Positions 11,717 through 17,639 of a stretch of DNA of 20,106 nt are shown piece by piece; positions within the stretch are counted from its first letter, which is position 1; each line of letters opens with the position of its first letter. The notes below the pieces were generated by a model. It did no database searches, was not told the origin of the DNA, and worked only from the letters and a program-made list of their open reading frames with translations. The translations under genes were made by a program, and so were the position numbers. This stretch comes from a virus, in IMG/VR virus record IMGVR_UViG_3300049484_000086, positions 1 through 20,106 of that record. One strand, written 5' to 3'.

Positions 11717-13545
11717 TATTCTCCAATCGTTGTGTATGGCTTCTCGGCTCCGAGAAGTTCATACAATGGGGTGACTGTTTTCATCTGTCCATATACATCA
11801 TTTGGCGAAGTCTTGACCATGTCTTGCAAGGTAAACGCGCCTGAGTTATACGCGCCGTAAACCTCCTTACCCATTATATTACTTCTTGACGTTTCATCCA
11901 AGCCATTGAACCACTCTTCACCTGTCTGGATTTCATCTGTCAAGCCAGGGATGTATGGGATCGGCGCACATCTGCAATTGTGTGTTATAATTCCATTGCT
12001 GATGTACCATCCATTCTTTGTCTCGAGGTTATAAACATGCCCATCATAAAAAAAACTGTCTATGCTCACAACGCGATCTGGAATCAACTTCCCGCTAAGG
12101 ATATTATCAGGCGATACAAACGGGGAGAATCTGAAAATTCTATCGCCCAAAGTTTCAGCGTAACGCGTCACGTTATCCGTAAGGTCTTGGTCACTAACAA
12201 TGTTGAACTCAGAACCAACGCCGAAGCGAACCGAATCATGATGACCAATCGCACGCCCGAGGAGAACAGTCGGAATACCGTCGCCGCCCATGATGCGATT
12301 CGCGGTAATCCAGCTAATCCCCTGCGACTTATCAAAATGGCTTTGTGGCGCCAAGCCAATGATTTCAAAATCTCGCCCACTGAAAAACTCCTCAAACAAT
12401 GGCTCACCGAACGCGGCGAAGAATTTATTACGCAACTTGCCTGTGGGTCTTATAACATTGATCTCGCCTTGCATCCCGTCGCCGTGGAAGTCTTTGGGGG
12501 AGGATGGCACGCTAGTAATTCCATCCATCCTAAGAGAGAAGAATATATCTTCAATAGTGGCTGGGCTATGATATTTATATGGGTCGACGCGCGCCGCAGT
12601 CCCATTGTCCCAAGCGTGGCTGATTACATAATCTCCAAGTTGAATATCCTTCGCCGCGACCCATCCCCTGCTGGTAAGTATTGGGTGATTCGGGGTGATG
12701 GAAAGGAACTTACCGCTAAGAGTTTTTATCGTGATGGCTTGTCCCTTGTAGTTCCTGGTTACCACGGCGGACGGGAGACTGACTGATTGAACAAATGTAT
12801 CAGGTAGCACACAATTATAATGCCCGTCCAGTGTTTCAGAATTATCGTGCAACGTGCCGTGTTCTGCGATACACGCGGCGCACGTATCCCCATCTAGTTC
12901 TGCAAACCATATCCAGCCCTCCACAATCCCGCCGCTTGCCATGTAATTGGCTCTAGCTGAATCGCGGTAACTGTAAATCTGGACTGTGCGCGTATTGCGT
13001 AAGGCATCCGTCAACCCGCCGCCGAATGCATCTTGAATGCCCGCCGCAATCTTGCGCGGATTGTACCCAAGCCCTACGCCTTCAATAATGGATTGCGTTA
13101 CCTTGTCCACGGTTGCGCCTGTGAGCAATGATAGACGCTCATACAGCGGACCATCACGGCGCAAGTAATCCAGCAGGGGAATCATAACCTTTGGCGTTAT
13201 GCCTGTAACGCTACCGCCCGCATATTTAATCCATTCCTGCGAATGTGCCAACCCAATCCCTACGGCTACCAGCGCGGCGGATTCAATTGTCACCTCAGTA
13301 AACGATGTGAATTTATCAAGCTCTTTTTGCATCTGCTTGTCGAGGCGTTTGTATTCTGGTAAAGCCTTGACTTGTGCGGGCGTGGGATTGTCCAGCTTCT
13401 CTATCGCCAGTACAAGCGCGTCCGCACTTCCTTCGATGTGGTTATACATAACGACATAGGCATCAGCCAGTCGTTTCAAATTCTCTTCATCAGCCGCCGC
13501 GATTTCAGCGCGTTGACGTTTGGTTAGTTGTTGGACTGTTGGCAT
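11716..13545 (-). CDS. MuF-type phage head morphogenesis protein containing an intein
   Basis: The precursor is 609 residues and the predicted spliced protein is 330. The extein is a minor head protein of Mu F / SPP1 gp7 type, packaged in the procapsid and needed for DNA delivery: helical N-terminus, then 'QIYSYRDSARANYMASGGIV' and the D-G-D-T-C-A-A-C-I-A-E-H-G motif. The conserved H-Y-N-C-R-C-A-P site is cut between N244 and the C that becomes residue 524. Residues 245-523 are the intein (entry 11977-12813). It overlaps the portal gene by one base (TAATG) and is followed by cargo genes rather than scaffold. Splicing must occur to rebuild the N-C-R-C site, so the frame is under selection throughout. 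No ADP-ribosyltransferase or toxin domain is fused at the C-terminus. Confidence 0.95.
   Translation of the reverse strand: MPTVQQLTKRQRAEIAAADEENLKRLADAYVVMYNHIEGSADALVLAIEKLDNPTPAQVKALPEYKRLDKQMQKELDKFTSFTEVTIESAALVAVGIGLAHSQEWIKYAGGSVTGITPKVMIPLLDYLRRDGPLYERLSLLTGATVDKVTQSIIEGVGLGYNPRKIAAGIQDAFGGGLTDALRNTRTVQIYSYRDSARANYMASGGIVEGWIWFAELDGDTCAACIAEHGTLHDNSETLDGHYNCVLPDTFVQSVSLPSAVVTRNYKGQAITIKTLSGKFLSITPNHPILTSRGWVAAKDIQLGDYVISHAWDNGTAARVDPYKYHSPATIEDIFFSLRMDGITSVPSSPKDFHGDGMQGEINVIRPTGKLRNKFFAAFGEPLFEEFFSGRDFEIIGLAPQSHFDKSQGISWITANRIMGGDGIPTVLLGRAIGHHDSVRFGVGSEFNIVSDQDLTDNVTRYAETLGDRIFRFSPFVSPDNILSGKLIPDRVVSIDSFFYDGHVYNLETKNGWYISNGIITHNCRCAPIPYIPGLTDEIQTGEEWFNGLDETSRSNIMGKEVYGAYNSGAFTLQDMVKTSPNDVYGQMKTVTPLYELLGAEKPYTTIGE
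11983..11991 (+). promoter_or_regulatory. Extended -10 promoter candidate TGTTATAAT for the antisense endonuclease
   Basis: The plus strand reads TGT-TATAAT six bases inside the intein edge, a perfect TGn-TATAAT. Transcription would begin near 11998, about 38 nt before the endonuclease ATG. No clear -35 hexamer is present, which extended -10 promoters can tolerate. The same bases encode I-I-T-H of intein block G on the minus strand, so the sequence is constrained for splicing and may match by chance. Confidence 0.45.
12025..12028 (+). promoter_or_regulatory. Shine-Dalgarno GAGG for the antisense endonuclease
   Basis: GAGG with an 8-nt spacer (TTATAAAC) precedes ATG 12037 on the plus strand. 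It is the reason for choosing ATG 12037 rather than the upstream in-frame GTG at 11980, which lies before the possible transcription start and lacks such a site. Confidence 0.6.
12037..12786 (+). CDS. Antisense-encoded HTH + Vsr-like (EDxHD) homing endonuclease inside the intein
   Basis: This is the only plus-strand gene, 249 residues, wholly within the intein and in exact codon register with it. Residues ~19-60 form a helix-turn-helix (AKDIIRRYKRGESENSIAQS, then FSVTRHVIRKVL, then V-E-L-R-T). Residues ~113-184 are a Vsr-like nuclease: SPTE (E116), YNIDLAL (D142), VAVEVFGGGWH (E151, H158), NSGWAMIFIWVD (D184), matching E-D-x-H-D. A tail 'GKYWVIRGDGKEL' follows. EDxHD enzymes such as I-Bth0305I are known phage homing endonucleases. 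It would cut intein-free MuF alleles near the N/CRC codons to drive intein spread; this is inference. Shadow explanation: possible in principle for this register, but a random shadow would not carry two ordered domains, a ribosome site and the catalytic spacing. Confidence 0.8.
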   Translation: MPIIKKTVYAHNAIWNQLPAKDIIRRYKRGESENSIAQSFSVTRHVIRKVLVTNNVELRTNAEANRIMMTNRTPEENSRNTVAAHDAIRGNPANPLRLIKMALWRQANDFKISPTEKLLKQWLTERGEEFITQLACGSYNIDLALHPVAVEVFGGGWHASNSIHPKREEYIFNSGWAMIFIWVDARRSPIVPSVADYIISKLNILRRDPSPAGKYWVIRGDGKELTAKSFYRDGLSLVVPGYHGGRETD

Positions 13546-14966
13546 TATTGACCTTGACTAAAGTTCCTCAATATCGTTGCGCCGATGTTTGCGTTATTCG
13601 CATTAGCGGCGGCGTCTTGGTTCGCTAGGTTCGCTTGCACCTCTTCCCATGTCACGCCGTAACGTTTCTGGTAATGTTTGTAAACCGTTTCCTTGTCCAC
13701 AATGCCCAAGCCCAGCAGGATTTGATCTATCTGTACTTCCTCTGCCATATTCAGCGGCATGGTCTCGCCCCATACAATTTCGCCGGGGTTTGATTCTTCG
13801 CCTGTCCAGTTCTGCAACACAAGCAAACGCCGATTCAATTCTTTGAACGCATCGCCGTAAAGCTGACGTTTGGTATCTGTCTTATTGATTGCGTCCGTGT
13901 ATAAGACCTTTAACCCAAAGTTCGTCAACGCGCCTAGTTTATCCGCCATAGTTTGCGTGTCTATTTCGCGTGCAATGGAAAAGATGGAACGGCGACGATC
14001 TTCGAGGAAGTTTTGCGATGACAACAAATCGCTTTGCATTTCAAGGTTGTACGCTTTGGCGTCCTTGTTGGAAATAGCAAACATGGCATTGGGTGCGCCG
14101 TCCACTGGCTCAACTTCTTTTGCACTTACGCCCGTCAGGATGGTATTGGGCGAACCGTGGTACTTGATAATCTTGCCAATGTTTGACGCTGTAAAGTTGT
14201 ATTTGTCCTGAATGCCTATTGTGTCATCTATCTCAGAATCGCCATAACAACTATTCAACGACGGCAGGTTCTTACAATGGATAATGGGCGGGAATGTGTA
14301 ATCCCAATCCATAGACGCTATCAATTGCACGGGCGCGCCGCCAATCTTTTCGTAGGACTCAACCACCCACGTTTCCTCAGCAGTGTATTCGCTATCCGTG
14401 GCGGGTTCCTTGTGCTTGGTGATTTCAGTATGTGTGACTTTAACCATCCGCCCGTTACGATTCTCTGTTACGGTATATTCGATAGTATATCGCTCCACGT
14501 CGTTCATGTCTTGCGGGTCGGTCTTGATACGAATATAACGCGGGTGAATGGGAAGCAATCGCGGATATAGTTTCTCTGTGTATGGGTCAAGAATATCATC
14601 AGGGATAATCTTGAAATACCACGTACCATGTACGGCGCCATATAATCCATTTTGGTACAAGATAATCTCTTTTTTATTCACATCCCAAACTTTATCTAGA
14701 TATTCCTGCTGGGCTTCTCTGCCTTCGGGCAATACGAATTGCGCCCCGCCCGCATACAGGCGCGAAACGCTACGATCTACCGCAAGCCCGACAAAGTTTT
14801 CGCTCAGATTATCATCACCTTGACCCTCCACCCGTTTCAGTTGTGCGCGGTGGTTGCCTTCGTAATAAGCGTCCAGGACTTGCTCTGTCTTGCCTTGCGG
14901 GTCTTGGATGTACTTCGCTACTTTTTGGGCGAACCAGTCACCCATGCTATCGAAAAAGTTTGCCAT
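13545..14966 (-). CDS. Portal protein (SPP1 gp6-like)
   Basis: The product is 473 residues. The N-terminus (MANFFDSMGDWFAQKVAKYI) leads to 'VLDAYYEGNHRAQLKR', the 'YY.G.H' signature of gp6-like portals. Then come 'ENFVGLAVDRSVSRLYAGGA', a beta wing region (residues ~100-230) and 'QDKYNFTASNIGKIIKYHGS' with the stem/clip and crown helices. The C-terminus 'WEEVQANLANQDAAANANNA' is flexible. It forms the dodecameric ring at the capsid vertex through which terminase pumps DNA. A good ribosome site (GAGG, about 5 nt before the ATG) lies in the 8-nt gap after terminase. Its stop overlaps the MuF start by one base. The length is normal for the family. Confidence 0.92.
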   Translation of the reverse strand: MANFFDSMGDWFAQKVAKYIQDPQGKTEQVLDAYYEGNHRAQLKRVEGQGDDNLSENFVGLAVDRSVSRLYAGGAQFVLPEGREAQQEYLDKVWDVNKKEIILYQNGLYGAVHGTWYFKIIPDDILDPYTEKLYPRLLPIHPRYIRIKTDPQDMNDVERYTIEYTVTENRNGRMVKVTHTEITKHKEPATDSEYTAEETWVVESYEKIGGAPVQLIASMDWDYTFPPIIHCKNLPSLNSCYGDSEIDDTIGIQDKYNFTASNIGKIIKYHGSPNTILTGVSAKEVEPVDGAPNAMFAISNKDAKAYNLEMQSDLLSSQNFLEDRRRSIFSIAREIDTQTMADKLGALTNFGLKVLYTDAINKTDTKRQLYGDAFKELNRRLLVLQNWTGEESNPGEIVWGETMPLNMAEEVQIDQILLGLGIVDKETVYKHYQKRYGVTWEEVQANLANQDAAANANNANIGATILRNFSQGQ

Positions 14967-14974
14967 GTTTACCT

Positions 14975-16360
14975 CTATTTATAAAACAGATTCTCTGTGA
15001 TTACTAATTTATTTGGGTTCGTGCTATCGTATAAACCTAACGCATCACCGATCACAATATCATCATGCCCGTCACCTTCGGCGGCTAATCGCCACGCACC
15101 GGATGGCAATTGATTTGCAACAAAAGTATTTATCTCGTGCTTTTGTATTGGCACATCAAGCAACTTCCAGCCGCCATTATGTACTGCCTCGTTCATGTTT
15201 GACATAATATTGGCTTTACTCTCATTCGTTGTGTCAAATGGGGTTATGTTCAATCCCATCGCCCGCAACGCTTCGATGTTGGGTGCGCCGATACTGTTAC
15301 GCTCTGCGAGTATATTTTTCAGATGCCATTTATCCGACGTTTGCTTTATCCTGTTGCGTATCTCCGCCCATTCCAAGCCGTTGACGTGCAATAGGTCTAC
15401 TTGTTGTTTTGTAGTAGCATCGAATACCGGCATGGCTGTATAATCTTTTGTCTGCCCAAAGTCTAAGCCAGCATGATACTCGTGTCCTTCGATGTATTCT
15501 GCATTAGGCGGTGCTGTAAACACGTTTGACAAATCTCCAAAGTAACTATTGCCCGAAGTCAGAAAACACGTAACCGCATCCTCTGGGTATTCCTGAATAA
15601 AAAGCCTGCCAAGTTCCCGTATTTTCTCACGTCGCCATTTGATTTGACTTTGGTCTAACTTGTATTTCTCTGCGAGTACCGCTTCATCGGATGTGTAGTT
15701 AATAACGTCATCCGATATGATGCGATAGTTGTCATCCCAAAACCAACTATAAAAATGTAGTCGCCATATACTGTTACCAGATAACGCCTCCATACATTTA
15801 TCATAAAAAAAACCTTGTGCGCCGTTTGGCGTTGATTCTAGGATCACCTCTGGGCTACCGCCCTGCATTGCACCGGCGATAATCTTCTCAGCATCCTTCC
15901 AGAATGCGACTTCGGACCCGTGCATCATGGTGTAGGTGTCGCCGCGTCCAGTCTCTACGTTTCCAGCCGTGGCAATCGTAGACGTTGAATCAAATTCTGG
16001 ATATGTGGCAAGCGTAGCATTGGCATATTTTCGGGCGGGCTGTATGTCGTTGAACTTACAATTCTCGTAGAACCGATCTGCCATACGCCTTAACTTTTGT
16101 GTAGTCTCTGCGTCATGGGCAAGCGTGATGGTTGTCTGGGTACTGGTTACAGTCTTGCGAAACATCTCGCCCTGAATAAGCGTCGAGAATCCAAGTTGCC
16201 GCGCCTTCAATATCAAGTCGTGCCCTGTCCGGTTAGCATAAAAATGTGCCTGGGCTTTATTCCATTTGAAAGGTACAAGGTTCTTGTCTTTATCCAGTAT
16301 CTTCAAAAACTTACTGGAAAATAAGCGAGGATTATTCGCTGTCTTTTTCGGCGTCGTCAT
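14975..16360 (-). CDS. terL: Terminase large subunit
   Basis: The product is 461 residues. ATPase domain: Walker A-like 'LKARQLGFST' (residues 51-60), Walker B region 'YTMMHGSEVAFW' with S-E in place of D-E as in a common terminase subfamily, and coupling motif 'VILESTPNGAQGFFYDK' (172-188). RNase H-like nuclease domain: 'HAGLDFGQTKDYTA' (D300), 'ILAERNSIG' (E353) and 'GHDDIVIGDALGLY' (D433, D434), which together coordinate two metals. It docks on the portal and cuts and translocates DNA. It overlaps the small-subunit gene by 29 nt and sits 8 nt before the portal. No intein or intron is present here. Confidence 0.96.
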   Translation of the reverse strand: MTTPKKTANNPRLFSSKFLKILDKDKNLVPFKWNKAQAHFYANRTGHDLILKARQLGFSTLIQGEMFRKTVTSTQTTITLAHDAETTQKLRRMADRFYENCKFNDIQPARKYANATLATYPEFDSTSTIATAGNVETGRGDTYTMMHGSEVAFWKDAEKIIAGAMQGGSPEVILESTPNGAQGFFYDKCMEALSGNSIWRLHFYSWFWDDNYRIISDDVINYTSDEAVLAEKYKLDQSQIKWRREKIRELGRLFIQEYPEDAVTCFLTSGNSYFGDLSNVFTAPPNAEYIEGHEYHAGLDFGQTKDYTAMPVFDATTKQQVDLLHVNGLEWAEIRNRIKQTSDKWHLKNILAERNSIGAPNIEALRAMGLNITPFDTTNESKANIMSNMNEAVHNGGWKLLDVPIQKHEINTFVANQLPSGAWRLAAEGDGHDDIVIGDALGLYDSTNPNKLVITENLFYK

Positions 16361-16739
16361 TGATAAATTCTTTCCAAGTCATATTCATTTCGCCGCTGTG
16401 TTTTATAGGCGTCTCGACCTTGCCCTCCGCCCGCTCCATAAGTTCTTTCCACAGTCCAGACGTAGGCTCAAACATCAGCGCACTAAACACGCGCGCTGTG
16501 ACTAGGTATTTCATTTGTACGTTAGATGGATATTGTTTCAATGCCCGCCCTAAGTCGTTATTTTCGCCTATAAATGCCAAAATATCAGCAGGGTACATAT
16601 CGCCTACCGCCTTTATAATCGCCGCCCATGATTCGCCGTCACGCGGTCTGCCTGCTGGATTGCCAGACTGTCCCTTGACCCATCCTTTGCCGCGCGGTTT
16701 TGCCTTCTTTATTGTTTTCATATTGTTAGCAGTTGTCAA
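16332..16739 (-). CDS. terS: Terminase small subunit-like protein (DUF5681-type N-terminus)
   Basis: The product is 135 residues. It starts with TTG at 16739 overlapping the previous stop (TTGA), giving MTTANNMKTIKKAKPRGKGW; an ATG at 16721 is an alternative but has no ribosome site. The motif 'WVKGQSGNPAGRPRDG' is the N-terminal signature of DUF5681 proteins, which are commonly found just ahead of terL and are thought to be DNA-recognition subunits. Helices follow (SWAAIIKAVGDMYPADILAF ... YLVTARVFSALMFEPT), then an 'E-x-x-E-R-A-E-G-K-V-E-T-P-I-K' C-terminus close to the usual terminase small-subunit ending. Its partner gene overlaps by 29 nt. Confidence 0.82.
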   Translation of the reverse strand: MTTANNMKTIKKAKPRGKGWVKGQSGNPAGRPRDGESWAAIIKAVGDMYPADILAFIGENNDLGRALKQYPSNVQMKYLVTARVFSALMFEPTSGLWKELMERAEGKVETPIKHSGEMNMTWKEFINDDAEKDSE

Positions 16740-17026
16740 TTCTCTCGCTTTCCAAAAAATGTTATCATCTTATTCAACGTGATCCCTGCAAATTCCTTGT
16801 CGCTGAGGCTCATATAATTATCGCCACTCTTACTCACGATGGTCGCTGTAATCATCACGCCCTCCGCGTCATCTGGTAGCAGGTCGCTAAGTATCTTTGG
16901 CAAGGTCTCGTGTGTAAAATTATCCACATAATGATTTTTCTCTTCGGTCAGGATGTAGACAGCGGCAAATGTAAAAGCGGCGGATTTTAGCACGCCCTTG
17001 TTCGTTGGTTCGTTGGTATCTGTCAT
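16736..17026 (-). CDS. Hypothetical protein (96 aa)
   Basis: It starts MTDTNEPTNKGVLKSAAFTF and reads as a small alpha/beta protein with 'FAAVYILTEEKNHYVDNFTH' and 'SLSDKEFAGITLNKMITFFG'. It has no Cys and no membrane helix. A GAGG lies 4 nt upstream of the ATG, close for an optimal site, and a repeat element (GGAAAGGAATTGCACCA on the minus strand) lies directly upstream. Its stop overlaps the TTG start of the terminase small subunit, so it is part of the packaging transcript. No family recognised. Confidence 0.65.
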   Translation of the reverse strand: MTDTNEPTNKGVLKSAAFTFAAVYILTEEKNHYVDNFTHETLPKILSDLLPDDAEGVMITATIVSKSGDNYMSLSDKEFAGITLNKMITFFGKREN

Positions 17027-17035
17027 GGGACCTCA

Positions 17036-17049
17036 TGGTGCAATTCCTT
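17036..17049 (-). repeat. Leader repeat copy 1 (AAGGAATTGCACCA)
   Basis: This 14-bp sequence occurs again at 17286-17299, followed in both by a purine-rich extension (GGAAAGG or GGGAAGG on the minus strand). Copy 1 ends 9 nt before the ATG of the 96-residue gene. On the minus strand it contains AAGGA and can act as a ribosome binding site. Confidence 0.5.
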
Positions 17050-17051
17050 TC

Positions 17052-17318
17052 CTAGACTTCAACCGCTTCGGTTTGCATAAGCGGGTTATAAAACAATGGT
17101 GCGCTTTCATCCTCGAGATAAAATCGGACGGTTGCGCGTTCATGCAATCCGATACTCAACCTGTCGCGCTCATGGAATAAAAAAGTAACGTTGCGAAGTC
17201 CCATCTCGGTACACTTCGCCGCGAATAAATGTGCAAGCAGTCTTAACTCTTCTTCGTCAGGTGTCATGTGGTAAAATGCCTTTAGTGGTGCAATTCCTTC
17301 CCTTGGCTCTTGCATCAT
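17052..17318 (-). CDS. Hypothetical protein (88 aa, or 71 aa from an internal start)
   Basis: The longest frame starts with two ATGs at 17318/17315 without a good ribosome site. An internal ATG at 17267 begins MTPDEEELRLLAHLFAAKCT, has AAAGG about 11 nt upstream and places the repeat copy at 17286-17299 in its leader, so the 71-residue form may be the real one. The protein has an amphipathic helix followed by strands (VTFLFHERDRLSIGLHERAT, VRFYLEDESAPLFYNP). It is expressed 25 nt upstream of the 96-residue gene. No family recognised; the two small genes could encode proteins of early packaging control, but nothing shows this. Confidence 0.6.
   Translation of the reverse strand: MMQEPREGIAPLKAFYHMTPDEEELRLLAHLFAAKCTEMGLRNVTFLFHERDRLSIGLHERATVRFYLEDESAPLFYNPLMQTEAVEV
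17286..17299 (-). repeat. Leader repeat copy 2 (AAGGAATTGCACCA)
   Basis: Exact 14-bp match to 17036-17049. It lies 19 nt upstream of the internal ATG 17267 and inside the longer version of the 88-residue frame. Together the two copies suggest duplicated leader/ribosome-site DNA in front of two adjacent small genes. Confidence 0.5.
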
Positions 17319-17324
17319 TCAAAC

Positions 17325-17359
17325 CGCTGGCGGCTATCGCTGGCGGTGTTTTCATTATA
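17325..17359 (-). promoter_or_regulatory. Promoter -10 (TATAAT) followed by tandem CCGCCAGCG repeat
   Basis: The 111-nt gap 17319-17429 holds TATAAT on the minus strand (17354-17359), with transcription expected near 17347; no strong -35 was found. Directly after it are two exact copies of CCGCCAGCG (17338-17346 and 17325-17333) separated by 4 nt, a 13-nt period. Such a tandem repeat at the start site could be an operator or a leader element for the packaging transcript. I see no other gene in this gap. Confidence 0.4.
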
Positions 17360-17429
17360 CCCGAAAAAGAACGCTGTACCAGAATGGACGCTGAGTTAAA
17401 TCGCATTAACGCCATGAATTTTTAATTGT

Positions 17430-17639
17430 TCAAACTCTAGGCTTTACGATTATCATGTTATCCTTCGGCGCGTAATAATTTGAAACCCGCCACGCATACC
17501 CTTTTCGGTACGCGGCACGATAGATGGAGCGTTGCAACTGCTTGCGCGTCTGTCTGTGTTCAGTTTCCACGACGTAGACAGTCCGCCCCGTGGCAAACGC
17601 GGCGGCGATTCTGGCGACAAGATCGGAGGGTTTTGTCAT
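17430..17639 (-). CDS. Hypothetical small basic protein (69 aa)
   Basis: It starts MTKPSDLVARIAAAFATGRT and is rich in Arg/Lys/Tyr (RQTRKQLQRSIYRAAYRKGY). A beta-strand, helix, strand pattern ends DNMIIVKPRV. Its ATG overlaps the metallophosphoesterase stop by 4 nt (ATGA), so it is co-translated with it. The charge suggests nucleic acid contact but no known domain is recognised. It is the last gene before the 111-nt gap that carries the candidate promoter of the packaging genes. Confidence 0.65.
   Translation of the reverse strand: MTKPSDLVARIAAAFATGRTVYVVETEHRQTRKQLQRSIYRAAYRKGYAWRVSNYYAPKDNMIIVKPRV

Larger units (their letters stand above)
11977..12813 (-). mobile_element. Intein in MuF at the N/CRC site, no sense-strand endonuclease
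   Basis: The intein is 279 residues. Block A: C1-V-L-P-D-T-F-V. Block B: T-P-N-H-P-I-L (T40, H43), then 'GWVAAKDIQLGDYVI'. Block F: 'RVVSIDSFFYDGHVYNLETK'. Block G: 'NGIITHN' followed by extein Cys. These are the residues needed for standard class 1 splicing (Cys1, His in block B, terminal His-Asn, Cys+1). Between B and F lie about 180 residues without LAGLIDADG or HNH motifs. This linker contains P-K-D-F-H-G-D-G, which I remember as recurrent in Hint/intein linkers of phage head proteins (unverified). The only nuclease-like sequence is on the opposite strand of this same DNA. Insertion at a highly conserved motif of an essential gene is typical of inteins. Confidence 0.95.

Noticed and set aside
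11980-12036. Upstream GTG start (19 extra codons) for the antisense endonuclease
   Set aside because: It would lie ahead of the possible transcription start and has no Shine-Dalgarno, whereas ATG 12037 has GAGG at 8 nt.
11976-12816. 9-bp inverted repeat AATTGTGTG / CACACAATT at the two intein edges, as if transposon ends
   Set aside because: It is largely produced by the N|C codons (AAT TGT / AAT TGC) and the adjacent T-H or V codons at the splice junctions; no target duplication outside the intein.
16360-16782. 140-codon plus-strand frame opposite the terminase small subunit gene
   Set aside because: No domain or start signals; shadow of the DUF5681-like gene.
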